Shown: positions 46,272 to 55,707, numbered from the stretch's first letter. The stretch is 64,000 bases of DNA from Catenulispora sp. GP43 (GCF_041260665.1 NZ_JBGCCT010000023.1:124001-188000), one strand, 5' to 3'. Numbers and translations: made by a program. The notes: generated by a model not told the origin, from the sequence alone.

Positions 46272-47477
46272 GTGCTTTCCGAGAAATCCACCGCGACCGT
46301 CCGCGCCACCCTGCCCGTCGTCGGGGCGGCGATCGGGGACATCACCGAGCGCTTCTACGCCCGGCTCTTCGAAGCCCATCCGGAGCTCCTGCGCGACCTG
46401 TTCAACCGCGGGAACCAGGCCGCGGGCACCCAGAAGCTCGCGCTGGCCGGCTCCATAGCGGCGTTCGCGACACACCTGGTGGAGCAGCCCGGCACCCGGC
46501 CGGACGCCATGCTCTCGCGGATCGCGCACAAGCACGCCTGCCTCGGCGTCAGCCCGGCGCAGTACAAGGTCGTGCACCAGCACTTGTTCGCGGCCATCGT
46601 CGAGGTGCTCGGCGACGCCGTCACCCCGGACGTCGCCGAGGCCTGGGACGAGGTCTACTGGCTGATGGCCAACGCGCTGATCGCGATCGAGGACCGGCTG
46701 TCCACCGAGCGCGGATACCTGGTCGGCGGCACGTGGCGGGACTGGGAGGTCGTGGGCCGGCGCGAGGAGACCGCCGACGTGGCCTCGTTCCTGCTGCGGC
46801 CGGCCGGCGGCGGGACCCCGCAGCCGTTCCAGGCCGGGCAGTACGTGTCGGTGCAGGTCGAACTGCCCGACGGGGCGCGCCAGATCCGGCAGTACAGCCT
46901 GACCTCCGCCCCGGACGCCGAGGTGCGCCAGATCAGCGTCAAGCGCGAGCGCGGGACGCATGGCGAGCCGGCCGGGGAGGTGTCGAACCACCTGCACGAC
47001 ACCGTGCGGGTGGGACAGGTACTGCGGGTCTCGGCGCCGTTCGGAGACCTGGTGCTGGACGCCGCCACGGCCGGGGCGCCGGAGCGGCCGCTCCTGCTGG
47101 CCTCGGCGGGCATCGGCGTGACGCCGATGGTCTCGATCCTGGCCGAGCTGGCGGGCCGGGGGCACGCCGCGCCGGTGGTGGTCGTGCACGCCGACCGGAG
47201 CCCGCAGGCGCATCCGCTGCGCTCCGACCAGGACATACTCGCCGCCAAGCTGGCCGGCGGCCGGACGTACTACTGGTACGAGCACGACGCCGGCGAGGCG
47301 GGCCGCACAGGCCTGGCCGACCTGACGGACGTGGAGATCCCGGCCGGGACCGCGGCGTTCCTGTGCGGGCCGCTGCCGTTCATGCGCGCGGTGCGCGAGC
47401 AGCTGCTCGCCAAGGGTGTGCCCGCCGCCGACATCCACTACGAGGTCTTCGGTCCCGACCTGTGGCTGGCCGCCTGA
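46272..47477 (+). CDS. hmp: Flavohemoprotein, nitric oxide dioxygenase
   Basis: A 401-residue protein. The globin domain (1-138) has Y29, Gln54 and the proximal His in HKHACLGV (H88). The FAD domain (about 150-255) has RQYSLTSAP, and the NAD domain (about 265-401) has LLASAGIGVTPMVSIL and CGPLPFMRAV. It oxidises NO to nitrate with O2 and NADH in the cytosol. Start GTG with GAGGAG upstream. It faces nsrR convergently 54 bp away and has an NsrR-like operator in its promoter. The stop codon lies in a 14-bp tandem repeat. Confidence 0.96.
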   Translation: MLSEKSTATVRATLPVVGAAIGDITERFYARLFEAHPELLRDLFNRGNQAAGTQKLALAGSIAAFATHLVEQPGTRPDAMLSRIAHKHACLGVSPAQYKVVHQHLFAAIVEVLGDAVTPDVAEAWDEVYWLMANALIAIEDRLSTERGYLVGGTWRDWEVVGRREETADVASFLLRPAGGGTPQPFQAGQYVSVQVELPDGARQIRQYSLTSAPDAEVRQISVKRERGTHGEPAGEVSNHLHDTVRVGQVLRVSAPFGDLVLDAATAGAPERPLLLASAGIGVTPMVSILAELAGRGHAAPVVVVHADRSPQAHPLRSDQDILAAKLAGGRTYYWYEHDAGEAGRTGLADLTDVEIPAGTAAFLCGPLPFMRAVREQLLAKGVPAADIHYEVFGPDLWLAA

Positions 47478-47517
47478 GCCGGCCGGCCTGAGCTGACCGG
47501 CCTGAGCTGACCGGCCT
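47471..47517 (+). repeat. 14-bp tandem repeat over the hmp stop codon
   Basis: GGCCTGAGCTGACC is present in two exact copies (47485-47498, 47499-47512), a diverged copy at 47471-47484 that includes the hmp TGA, and a partial copy. The period of 14 puts TGAs in all three frames. Confidence 0.9.
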
Positions 47518-47530
47518 CCGGATCAGGACG

Positions 47531-47983
47531 TCACCGCCGCATCGCGATCGACAGCAGCAGCGGGCCGGTCGGCGCGGCGGTCACGTCCTCGACCGTGAGC
47601 TGGTCGAGCGAGGCGTAGAAGGCCTCCTGGGCGGCCCGCAGCGCGCCGCGCAACCGGCAGGCGGCGTTGAGCGGACACGGTTCCCCGTCGTCGACACAGG
47701 CGGCGAGGTCGCCGGAGCCCTCGAAGGTGCGCACCACCGCCCCGACCGAGGCGGCGCGGCCGGCCGCGGTGAGCACCAGTCCGCCGCCGCGGCCCCGGCG
47801 TGCCTGCACCAGGCCCAGGTGCTGCAGCTTCCCGACCACCTTGGCCATGTGCGTGGTGGCGGCGCCCATCGCCTCGGCGACGTCGCGCGTCGTCGGCAGC
47901 TCGTCCGGAGCGGTGTCCGGCGGGACCACGGCGAGCCGCATCAACAGGCGCAGGGCCAGGTCCGTGGACTTCATCAGGCGCAT
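47531..47983 (-). CDS. nsrR: Rrf2-family NO sensor NsrR
   Basis: A 150-residue winged-helix protein: [16 protein letters not shown] at the start, [27 protein letters not shown] as the [15 protein letters not shown] as the wing. Three Cys in [18 protein letters not shown] (96, 103, 109) match the cluster-binding set of Streptomyces NsrR, which uses a [4Fe-4S] cluster destroyed by NO. Convergent with hmp; an operator core like the hmp one lies 33 bp upstream. An in-frame ATG three codons in is an alternative start; neither has a clear ribosome site. Confidence 0.92.
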   Translation of the reverse strand: MRLMKSTDLALRLLMRLAVVPPDTAPDELPTTRDVAEAMGAATTHMAKVVGKLQHLGLVQARRGRGGGLVLTAAGRAASVGAVVRTFEGSGDLAACVDDGEPCPLNAACRLRGALRAAQEAFYASLDQLTVEDVTAAPTGPLLLSIAMRR

Positions 47984-48015
47984 GGGGCGAGCTTACGTCG
48001 CGGCCCCGCAAATTC

Positions 48016-48030
48016 GGTATTCGCGATACG
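48016..48030. promoter_or_regulatory. NsrR operator upstream of nsrR
   Basis: GGTATTCGCGATACG shares GGTAT-N3-CGATRCG with the hmp site. It lies 33 bp upstream of the nsrR start, consistent with autoregulation. Confidence 0.7.
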
Positions 48031-48191
48031 ACTTTGAGGTAAGCCTCCGCTCCTCCACCCGAGGTCCGCCATCCCCGCACCCACCCGCGTTCCACCCGCC
48101 TTCCACCTCCGGATGGAAGCGACTCCAACCGGACGCTTGCGAATCTCGAGATGTCAGCGAGAACGAGCAAGGCCTAAGAGGGGAAGAGATC

Positions 48192-48734
48192 GTGGACGCC
48201 AGCGTGTGGATCGTGAACATAGCGGTTCTGGCCTCGGTGCTCGGCACCGACCTGGGACGGCGCAAGGTCGGCACCATGCGCCTGCTGCGGCCGGCGATCG
48301 TCGCCGCGGTGATCGTGCCGCTGTACCTGAAGCACCCGGCCACCTCGGGGAGCGGGCTGGTGCTGGAACTGGCCCTGGCGGCCCTCGGGCTGCTGCTGGG
48401 GCTCGGCGCCGCGGCGCTGCTGAAGGTGCGGCGGGACCCGGCCGGCGGCGTGATCTACACCCACGCCGGGGCGGCCTACGCGGCACTGTGGACCGCCGTC
48501 ATCGGCGCGCGGCTGCTGTTCGTGTACGGCAGCAACCACTGGTTCACCGCGCAGCTCGGGCGGTGGATGTACCAGCACCAGATCAGCGTGGACGCGCTGA
48601 CCGACGCCCTGGTCGTGATGGCCATCGCGATGCTGCTGGGACGGACCGGGACGCTGGCCGCCAAGCGGCGGACCGCGGCGGCCGGGCACGTCGCGACCGG
48701 CACCCCGGCCCGTGGCACGCAGTCGGTGCGCTAA
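48192..48734 (+). CDS. Five-helix membrane protein of unknown function
   Basis: A 180-residue protein from GTG with GGGAAGAG upstream. Helices: [71 protein letters not shown] and [18 protein letters not shown]. The layout (five helices, Arg/Lys loops, conserved Arg and Tyr/His in the middle) resembles CcdC/DUF1453-like proteins, but I would not name it. It converges on the next gene across a terminator. Confidence 0.75.
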   Translation: MDASVWIVNIAVLASVLGTDLGRRKVGTMRLLRPAIVAAVIVPLYLKHPATSGSGLVLELALAALGLLLGLGAAALLKVRRDPAGGVIYTHAGAAYAALWTAVIGARLLFVYGSNHWFTAQLGRWMYQHQISVDALTDALVVMAIAMLLGRTGTLAAKRRTAAAGHVATGTPARGTQSVR

Positions 48735-48794
48735 TCCCGCGGTGGGCACCCGACCCGCGACCAGAACAGCGCCTGACAACAGAACAGCACCTCA

Positions 48795-48832
48795 GCCGAG
48801 GCCGCCGGGCATCTCCGCCCGGCGGCCTCGGC
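48795..48832. terminator. Bidirectional intrinsic terminator
   Basis: A perfect 16-bp inverted repeat (48795-48810 and 48817-48832) with loop ATCTCC, between convergent genes ending at 48734 and 48849. A CAGAACAGC-type direct repeat lies just before it. Confidence 0.85.
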
Positions 48833-48848
48833 GTGCACGGCCGGGAGC

Positions 48849-49532
48849 TCAGTCCATCTCGGGCTCCCGCCGGACCCGCCAGGCATAGACGCCGAGGGCG
48901 CCGACGACCAGCGGCACCCCGAGGATCAGGACGATCGCCTCGATGCCCCGGCGGGTGTCGTCGTCCGTCTTCAGCAGCAGCTGGCGGGACAGGCCGCAGA
49001 CCGGGACGCCGCCCGGGCCGCTCTGCGCGCAGGCCGACAGCGAGTACCAGGCCATGCTGTCGGGGCCGGAGCCCGAGCCGGCGCCGTCGATCACGTCGCT
49101 CGGCCCGGTCAGCGGCTCCGCCGCCTCGGCCAGGTCCTGGACCGTCCCGGCGACGACCTCGGCCTGGATGTCGACCGGCCGGCCGGGGACCAGGTCCGCC
49201 GTCCAGGTGGGCATCGAGGCCGATCCGGCGGCGGGGTCGGCGGCCGGGCTGGCCCGCAGGACGTGGAAGCCGGGCGGGAGCATCGCCGTGACGGAGACGT
49301 GCCGGTAGGGGACGTCCGCGGCGTCGCGCAGCTCGATCGTGTAGTCGATCGCCGCGTGCTCGTCGGCGGGGGTGCTGCCGCCCAGGACGTCGACGGTCAC
49401 GCCGGCCGGCGGGGCGGCGGCGGGCGGCGCGGGGGTGGTGTCCGCCGCGGCCGTGGCGGCCGCGGGGCCCAGGAGCGTCATCGCCGCGGCCGCACCCACC
49501 CGGAGCAGCCTCGGCCCGCGTATGCCGCTCAC
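48849..49532 (-). CDS. Secreted, C-terminally anchored protein with DUF11-like domain
   Basis: A 227-residue protein. The N-terminal hydrophobic run (LLRVGAAAAMTLLGPAAATAAA) is a Sec signal. A beta-rich region (about 45-135) with YTIELRDAADVPYRHVSVTAMLPPGFHVL resembles DUF11-type extracellular repeats. A Gly/Ser linker with two Cys follows, then a C-terminal helix (IVLILGVPLVVGALGVYAW) and a basic tail. It is an envelope protein facing out. GTG at 49532 is chosen to give a normal signal peptide; the frame stays open to 49781. Confidence 0.7.
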   Translation of the reverse strand: MSGIRGPRLLRVGAAAAMTLLGPAAATAAADTTPAPPAAAPPAGVTVDVLGGSTPADEHAAIDYTIELRDAADVPYRHVSVTAMLPPGFHVLRASPAADPAAGSASMPTWTADLVPGRPVDIQAEVVAGTVQDLAEAAEPLTGPSDVIDGAGSGSGPDSMAWYSLSACAQSGPGGVPVCGLSRQLLLKTDDDTRRGIEAIVLILGVPLVVGALGVYAWRVRREPEMD

Positions 49533-49810
49533 CGGAGCGGCACGGCCTGTCGGAACCGGCGTTCGAGCACGTGGGCGCGTGGATCGCGGGGCAGGACCGG
49601 GGAAGACAGCACACGCATGTGCGATACCGTCCTTTCGTTTCGCTCTGGCGTGCGGACCGCCGGGCGACGGCCACCCGTCCGAGCCTGCAAGCCCCGGGGC
49701 CGTCCCGCATCCGCTGCGAGGCCGCGCGAGGGAACGGGATACCGCTGACGTGTTCGCCTTTGTAGACTCGAAAGCTGTCATAACACTTCAGAGCGCGGGG
49801 GAACTGCACC

Positions 49811-50503
49811 ATGTCGACGGCCGCCGAGACCGCGAACAGCAAGCCCATCAACTACCGCCTGAACCTGGGCGAGGGATGGACCAGGATCCGCCTGGACGAG
49901 CACGCCGAAGCGGACGTCAACGCCTTCCTGGACACGGTCTTCGCCGCGGTGCCGGCCGACGCCGCCGAGGCCGGCCGCGGCCTGATCGCCGGCCGGCTGG
50001 GCTCGCAGATCATCGCCGGCCGCGCCAAGGGCGGGATCGACTTCTACATCCCGACGCCCGGCGGCGGACCGGCCCCGGCGCTGACCGTGATGGCCTCCGA
50101 GGTGAAGATCCCGAGCGCGGCGGTGCCCGAGCCGGCCGACGTGGTGGCCCGCGTCGCCGCCTCGAACCCGACCGCGCGCACCGGCGTGATCGCCGGGATG
50201 CCGGCGGTGCGCATCGACCGCAGCGCCGGAGCCGGCCCGGACGCCGGGTCCGCCGACGAGGACGAGGACGAGGGCGACGGCCCGCAGCCGCCGCGGCCGC
50301 GCCACATCGAGTACGTGGTGCCGGTGGCCGGGGACCCCGATCACCGCTGGCTGTCGATCGCGCTGACCGGGCAGGCCGGGCCCGGGGCGGACGAGGCGAA
50401 GGTGGACGCCGCGATCTCGCGGTTCGACCAGGCGGTGGCCGAGCTGGCCTGGACCGACGGCGAGAGCAAGGATGAGAGCGGGGGTTCGGGGCCGACTGCC
50501 TGA
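49811..50503 (+). CDS. Conserved-looking cytoplasmic protein, unknown
   Basis: A 230-residue soluble protein with GGGGGAA before the ATG. It starts with a short polar leader, then INYRLNLGEGWTRIRLDEHAEADV, a helical region and beta-rich segments (GGIDFYIP, ALTVMASEVKIP, RHIEYVVPVAG, HRWLSIALTGQAG). A run of Asp/Glu sits in the middle (DEDEDEGDG). It resembles a type of actinobacterial protein often found near secretion or envelope genes. No catalytic motif; function unknown. Confidence 0.7.
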   Translation: MSTAAETANSKPINYRLNLGEGWTRIRLDEHAEADVNAFLDTVFAAVPADAAEAGRGLIAGRLGSQIIAGRAKGGIDFYIPTPGGGPAPALTVMASEVKIPSAAVPEPADVVARVAASNPTARTGVIAGMPAVRIDRSAGAGPDAGSADEDEDEGDGPQPPRPRHIEYVVPVAGDPDHRWLSIALTGQAGPGADEAKVDAAISRFDQAVAELAWTDGESKDESGGSGPTA

Positions 50504-50531
50504 GGGCCGTTGAGCTGGCCGCCTCACCGCC

Positions 50532-51575
50532 TCAGTACACGGCCTCCGGCGGATCGTAGAGCCGCACGCCGTCCGTGAGCAGCCCCGCGCGCTTCACCGT
50601 GCGCAGCACCTGCACCACCTCCAGCTGCCCGATCCCCTTGATCGCCCCGACCCGGCCGGTCAGATATTCGTACAGATCCTCGATCTCCCGGCAGACCACC
50701 ACCGCCGCCAGGTTCGTGGGCCCGGTGGTCGCCGCGGCGAAGGGGACCTCGGGGTGGGAGCCGACCGCGCGGCCGGCCGCGTCCAGGTCGGCGGGGGCGA
50801 CGGCGGCCGTGAGCATGGCCTCGACGTGGAAGCCCAGGTGGATCGGCAGGACCTCGACGTCGAAGTAGAGCACGCCGCTGTCGGTCAGGTGCTCGACGCG
50901 GCGGCGGACCGTCGACTCGGACTTGCCGACCGCGGCGGCCAGTTCCGGGTACGGGGCACGGCCGTCGCGGGCCAAGACGGCGAGCAGGGCGTGGTCGGCG
51001 TCGTCGAGCTCGAACTCGCCGGTCGCCGCGGGGAAGTCGCGGTGCAGCGCCGCCGCCTGGTCCGCACCGAGGCCCGCGGCCAGGCCCGGCCAGCCGCCCG
51101 GGCCGCCGACGAAGACGTGCATGATCGTCTTCACCGACACCCCGGTGACCTGCCGGGTGCGGGGCAGCTTGTCGAGCAGCAGCAGGTCGCGCTCACGCCG
51201 GGACCGGGAGCGGGTCATGCAGGACACCTCGGTGCCGCTGGCGTTGATCGTCACCCAGCCGATGTCGCGGCGGCGGGCCAGGGCGTCGGCGATCGCGCCG
51301 GCCGCTCCGGGCACGCACTGGACCCGCACGTTCGACTGGTACAGGCCGACCCGGCTGCCCAGCGGCAGGCCGATCACCCGCAGCAGACCCTCGCCGCGCA
51401 GCCGGCGGTAGCGGCGGGTCACGGTCTGGTCGGAGACGCCGAGCACCTCGGCCAGCCGGCTGAACGAGGCCCGGCCGTCGATCATCAGGGCCTGCGCCAG
51501 CTGGCGGTCGAGCAGGTCGAACTCGGCGACCGGCCGGTCGGGGGAGTCGGCCGCCGCACCGCGCTGGGTCGTCAT
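50532..51575 (-). CDS. Tandem Lrp/AsnC regulator
   Basis: A 347-residue protein holding two Lrp modules in one chain. Module 1: HTH FSRLAEVLGVSDQTVTRRYRRL, then a RAM-like domain. Module 2: HTH YPELAAAVGKSESTVRRRVEHL, then VEAMLTAAVAPADLDAAG as a second RAM domain. Tandem Lrp proteins of this size are common in actinomycetes. It is divergent from the MFS exporter with a candidate operator between, so it probably controls that gene. Confidence 0.92.
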   Translation of the reverse strand: MTTQRGAAADSPDRPVAEFDLLDRQLAQALMIDGRASFSRLAEVLGVSDQTVTRRYRRLRGEGLLRVIGLPLGSRVGLYQSNVRVQCVPGAAGAIADALARRRDIGWVTINASGTEVSCMTRSRSRRERDLLLLDKLPRTRQVTGVSVKTIMHVFVGGPGGWPGLAAGLGADQAAALHRDFPAATGEFELDDADHALLAVLARDGRAPYPELAAAVGKSESTVRRRVEHLTDSGVLYFDVEVLPIHLGFHVEAMLTAAVAPADLDAAGRAVGSHPEVPFAAATTGPTNLAAVVVCREIEDLYEYLTGRVGAIKGIGQLEVVQVLRTVKRAGLLTDGVRLYDPPEAVY

Positions 51576-51580
51576 GGGAA

Positions 51581-51609
51581 TCCATCATGACAGCCGGATC
51601 AGTCATGGA
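51581..51609. promoter_or_regulatory. Candidate operator for the Lrp regulator
   Basis: TCCAT(cat)GAC and GTCATGGA form an inverted repeat with a 3-bp insertion, just upstream of the Lrp start and 99 bp before the MFS start. TCATG occurs several times around it. Confidence 0.4.
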
Positions 51610-51707
51610 ATACCGCCGGGATCCGACCGCTGACACCTTTGATACCGCCACCTGCTGGGACCGTCGAGGCGACCAACCGACCCCTTCGCGTCCTCGAGGA
51701 GGACCCC

Positions 51708-53241
51708 ATGCGCAAGTGGCTGCCGCTCGTCGCGGTCTGCCTGGGGACGTTCATGCTCTTGGTGGACGTCACCATCGTCACCGTCGCCCTGCCCGACATG
51801 GCCCGGAGCCTGGACACCACGTTCGCCGACCTGCAGTGGGTCATGGACGTCTACGCCCTGGTCCTGGCCGCGCTCCTGCTGGCCGCCGGCTCACTCGGCG
51901 ACCGCGCCGGACACCGCCGGCTCTACGTCGCCGGCCTCGTGGTCTTCGCCGGCGCCTCGCTGGCCTGCGGCCTGGCCGCCAGCCCCGGCGTGCTCATCGC
52001 CTTCCGCGCCGTGCAGGGCGTCGGCGGCGCGGCGATGCTGGCCACCACCGTGGCGCTGATCAGCCATCTGTACTCCGGGCGCGACCTGGGCACGGCCTTC
52101 GGCGTCTGGGGCGCGGTCAGCGGCGCCGCGGCCGCGACCGGGCCGATCCTGGGCGGGCTGCTCACCCAGCACCTGGACTGGCGCTGGATCTTCTTCGTCA
52201 ACCTGCCGATCAGCGTGGCGGCGGTCGCGATGACCCTGCGCTACGTGGGCGAGTCCCGTGCCAAGCACCGGCCGGGCCTGGACCTGCCGGGCCTGCTGAC
52301 CTTCACCGCCGCGGCCGGACTGGCGACGTACGCGCTGATCAAGGGCAACGACTACGGCTGGGGCTCGACGCGCACGGTCGGAGTGTTCGCCGGGGCGGCG
52401 GTGGCGCTGGCCGCCTTCGTCGTCGCCGAGCTCCGGCAGGTCGCCGATGCTGGACCTGGGCCTGTTCCGGCGCGGGACGTTCACCGGCGTGATGATCGGC
52501 GCGCTGCTGCTGTCGGGCGCGGCCTTCTCCTACTTCGCCTACGAGTCCCTGTGGCTGCAGTCGGCGCTGGGCATGGGCCCGGTGACGGCCGGGCTGTGCT
52601 TCGTGCCGATGAGCGGCGCCGCGTTCGTCACCGCGGGACTGGGCGGGCGGCTGCTGGAGGACCGGGTCCCGCCGGGGGCGATGATCGGCGGCGGGCTGCT
52701 GCTGATCGCCGCCGGCTCGGCGCTGCAGATGCTGGTCGGCGCCGGCTCCAGCTGGACGGTGCTGGTCCCCGGGCTCCTGGTCAGCGGGGTCGGCGTCGGG
52801 CTGGCCACGCCGACGCTGGTGTCGACGGCGGTCGCCGCGGTCGGGTATCAGCGTGCGGGGATGGCCAGCGGCGCGGTGAACACGGCCCGGCAGCTGGGGA
52901 ACGCGCTGGGCATCGCCGTGCTCGGGGTGGTCTTCCACGCCGGGCTGTCCTCCTCGGTGCACGGCGCGGGCGTCCCGCGGCCGGCGGCGGTGACCGACGC
53001 GCTGGCGGCCGGGCAGGCCCAGGGCGTGTTGGCGGCGGGAACGCCGGCTCAGCGGCCCGTGCTGGTGCACGTGGTGCACGCGGCGTTCGCCTCCGGGCTG
53101 CGGTCGGCGTTCCTGGCCGCCGCCGTGATGGGAGCGGTCGGCGGGCTGGCGGTGCTGGCGCTGGTGCGGCGGCCGGGCGGCGGTCACGGACCGGCGGAGC
53201 AGCCGAGGGCCGAGCAGGCGGCGGTTCCCGTCGAGGCGTGA
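51708..53241 (+). pseudogene. MFS drug exporter (DHA2 type), frameshifted
   Basis: The first part (51708 to about 52445) encodes helices 1-8 of a 14-helix EmrB/QacA-type exporter (LVDVTIVTVALPDM, RAVQGVGGAAML, motif-C-like GPILGGLL). The rest (from about 52447, starting MLDLGLFRR) encodes the remaining helices in another frame, up to 53241. The joint falls in the usual linker: after Gln-Val-Ala-Asp the expected Pro is missing, consistent with a 5-bp deletion or another loss of 2 mod 3. The start is set by GAGGAGGA before ATG. It is broken unless the sequence has an error or frameshifting occurs. The ATG at 52447 could start a separate C-terminal half, but its ribosome site is weak. Confidence 0.75.
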
Positions 53242-53278
53242 GAACGACCGACACGCACGGTATCAAAATCCGCGGATT

Positions 53279-53336
53279 CGCCCTCTGCCATGGCTAATGT
53301 CCTACCCGGTCTTCCGGGTAGGACGAGCAGAGGGCG
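53279..53336. promoter_or_regulatory. Leader hairpin covering the ribosome site of the sedolisin gene
   Basis: A two-part hairpin: inner perfect 11-bp stem (53299-53309 and 53314-53324, TCTT loop), outer 10-bp stem (53279-53288 and 53327-53336). The right outer arm contains AGAGGG, the likely ribosome binding site, 9 bases before the ATG at 53344. It could block translation; it could also end upstream transcription. Confidence 0.65.
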
Positions 53337-53343
53337 AGTCTCC

Positions 53344-55707
53344 ATGGTTGGGCGGTTCAGGCACGTCACGGCCACGTTGGCGGCCGCGGCGCTGATGGCG
53401 GCGCCGAACGCGGTGTCGGCGGCGACCACGGCCGCGACGTCCGTGGATGGTCCTACTACTGCGCGGATCGGGTTGGCCGGCGCTGACCCGGACGGGTTGC
53501 GGCAGTTCGCGGAAGCCGTGGCGGACCCGCACAGCGCGCGGTACCGGCGCTTCCTGACGCCGGCGCAGGCAGCGGAACAGTTCGGGCCGACAGCGGCGCA
53601 GCTGAAGCGGGTGCACCAGTGGCTCACCGCGGGCGGGCTCACGGTCACCGGTGAGAACAGCCACTGGATCGACGTGGCCGGGACCTCGGAGAAGATCCGG
53701 AAAGCCTTCGCACCCCTGCCGCAGCCGCGGATGCGCCAGGGCGGTGGCTACGCGGCCCAGGCCGCCGCGGCGGTGCCGGCCGCGCTGGCCGGGGCGGTGT
53801 CGAGTGTCGCGGGGCTGGTGCCCGAGCGGCACGGGATGCGGCAGTTCTCGTATCGGGTCACCGCGGGTCCGCGCGGCAGGACGCTGACAGGCCAAGGGGT
53901 CAATCCCGGCGGGCCGATGCAGCCGGCTGGCCCCGGGACGCCCGCCGCAAACAGTCCTGTGGCACCAAGCAGTCCGGTGGCACCGTCGGGCCCCGCGGCA
54001 GGCGTGAACCCCGGCGGGCCCATGCAGCCGGCCGGACCCGGAATGCCCGCAGCCAACGGTCCGGTCGCGCCATCGGGTCCCCCGACCGGCGTGAACACCG
54101 GCGGGCCCATGCAGCCGGCCGGACCCGGGACGCCCGCCGTCAACGGCCCCGTGGCACCAGGCGGCCCCACCGGCGTGAATCCCGGCGGCCCCATGCAGCC
54201 GAGCGGCCCGAGCGGCTCCAGCGGCCCGCGCGGACCGGTCATCGTCGGCGGCCCGATCCAGCGCAGCCTGCCGACCGAGCAGCGCGATCCGACCCCGCCG
54301 GCCACCACGTCCACCGCCTGCTCCACCGGCTGGGGCGGCTCCCCCGCCACCGGCATGCCGCCCGGCTACAACAAGCCCGATCCCCTCGTCGCCTGCGGGT
54401 ACAGCCCGAAGCGGTTGCGGGCCGCGTACGGGGTCACCGCCTCCGGCTTCACCGGCAAGGGCGCGATCATCGGGATCGTCGACGCGTACGGCTCGCCGAC
54501 CATGCGCGCCGACGCCGACAAGTTCGCGGAGTCGGTCGGGGACAGGGCGTTCGGGGCCGGTCAGTACATGGAGTCCGTGGACCGCGGGGCGTGGAAGCAC
54601 CTCGGGGACGGCGTGTGTGAGACCCCGGCGGCGTGGGCCGGGGAGGAGGCGCTGGACGTCGAGATGGCGCACGGGCTGGCGCCGAGCGCGGTCGTGCACT
54701 ACTTCGGCGCCGCCTCGTGTCAGGACCCGGACATCGCCGCGACGCTGGCGGCGATCGTCGACAAGCATTCGGCGGACCTGGTCACCGGGTCGTTCGGGGA
54801 GATCATGCACTCCGCCGACGGGGACGTCGATCCGGCGCTGGTCACCCAGGAGAACCAGATCTTCACCACCGGGGCGGCCGAGGGCATCGGGTTCGTGTTC
54901 GCCACCGGCGACTGCGGGGACCAGGCCGCGCGGCTGGACGGGCCGGGATGCGACCGGGGGTCGGCGCGGCCGCAGGTGGAGTGGCCGGCGGCCTCGCCGT
55001 GGGTGACGGCGGTCGGCGGCACCGCGCTGGCCCTGGCGGCGGACGGGACCCGGCGCTGGGAGGCGCCGATGGGCGACCTGCGCTCGGACCTGTCCGGCGA
55101 CGGTGCCAAGTGGGCCCCGTTCCCCGGGCGGTTCTTCTTCGGCGGGGGCGGCGGCACCAGCGGCGACTTCGACCAGCCGGCGTACCAGAAGGGCGTGGTG
55201 CCGGCGGATCTGGCGCACTCCGTGGCCGGCGGCAAGGCGAGCACCACCGCGAAGCGCACGGTGCCCGACGTCGCGATGGACGGCGACCTGCTGACCGCCG
55301 TGCTCACCGGCCACACCGACCCGACGCTCGGCGGCTACGGCCGGGACGTGGTCGCCGGCACCTCGGCCGCCGCCCCGATGTTCGCCGCGGTCCAGGCCGA
55401 CGCCATGCAGGCCTCCGGCGGCGCGCTGGGCTTCGCCAACCCGGCGCTGTACAAGCGGGCCGGCACCAGGCAGTTCACCGACATCGTCGCGAACCCGAAG
55501 GGCGCGCCGAACCCGATCTCGGCCGTCGTGGACCACGGGATGTTCGGCGACGCGCACGAGGCGCGCCTGTTCCGGCTCGGAGCGGACCACGGCCTGAGCG
55601 CCCGCAAGGGATACGACACCGCGACCGGGCTCGGCTCGCCGACGGCGGCGTACATCGACTCGTTCAAGCCGAAGCGGGGCAAGGGCGGCGGGAAGAAGAA
55701 GGCATGA
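53344..55707 (+). CDS. Secreted S53 (sedolisin/kumamolisin) protease with collagen-like linker
   Basis: A 787-residue pre-pro-protease. Signal peptide (about 1-26), then a Pro-kumamolisin activation domain (about 35-175; FLTPAQAAEQFGP). Residues about 185-310 are a Gly/Pro-rich linker of four GVNPGGPMQPAGPG repeats. The catalytic domain (from about 340) has E435-x-x-D438 in GEEALDVE, the oxyanion Asp in FATGDCGD (D523) and the nucleophile S674 in AGTSAAAP. It is an acid-active serine-carboxyl endopeptidase secreted for protein degradation. The tail is Lys/Gly-rich (GKGGGKKKA). The inserted linker between pro- and catalytic domains is unusual for the family. Confidence 0.92.
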   Translation: MVGRFRHVTATLAAAALMAAPNAVSAATTAATSVDGPTTARIGLAGADPDGLRQFAEAVADPHSARYRRFLTPAQAAEQFGPTAAQLKRVHQWLTAGGLTVTGENSHWIDVAGTSEKIRKAFAPLPQPRMRQGGGYAAQAAAAVPAALAGAVSSVAGLVPERHGMRQFSYRVTAGPRGRTLTGQGVNPGGPMQPAGPGTPAANSPVAPSSPVAPSGPAAGVNPGGPMQPAGPGMPAANGPVAPSGPPTGVNTGGPMQPAGPGTPAVNGPVAPGGPTGVNPGGPMQPSGPSGSSGPRGPVIVGGPIQRSLPTEQRDPTPPATTSTACSTGWGGSPATGMPPGYNKPDPLVACGYSPKRLRAAYGVTASGFTGKGAIIGIVDAYGSPTMRADADKFAESVGDRAFGAGQYMESVDRGAWKHLGDGVCETPAAWAGEEALDVEMAHGLAPSAVVHYFGAASCQDPDIAATLAAIVDKHSADLVTGSFGEIMHSADGDVDPALVTQENQIFTTGAAEGIGFVFATGDCGDQAARLDGPGCDRGSARPQVEWPAASPWVTAVGGTALALAADGTRRWEAPMGDLRSDLSGDGAKWAPFPGRFFFGGGGGTSGDFDQPAYQKGVVPADLAHSVAGGKASTTAKRTVPDVAMDGDLLTAVLTGHTDPTLGGYGRDVVAGTSAAAPMFAAVQADAMQASGGALGFANPALYKRAGTRQFTDIVANPKGAPNPISAVVDHGMFGDAHEARLFRLGADHGLSARKGYDTATGLGSPTAAYIDSFKPKRGKGGGKKKA
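53896..54203 (+). repeat. Repeat encoding the collagen-like linker
   Basis: Four copies of a motif encoding GVNPGGPMQPAGPG start near 53896, 54001, 54090 and 54173, separated by variable Pro/Ala/Asn/Gly spacers. Unit spacing is 83-105 bp, so the expansion involved long units. Confidence 0.9.
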
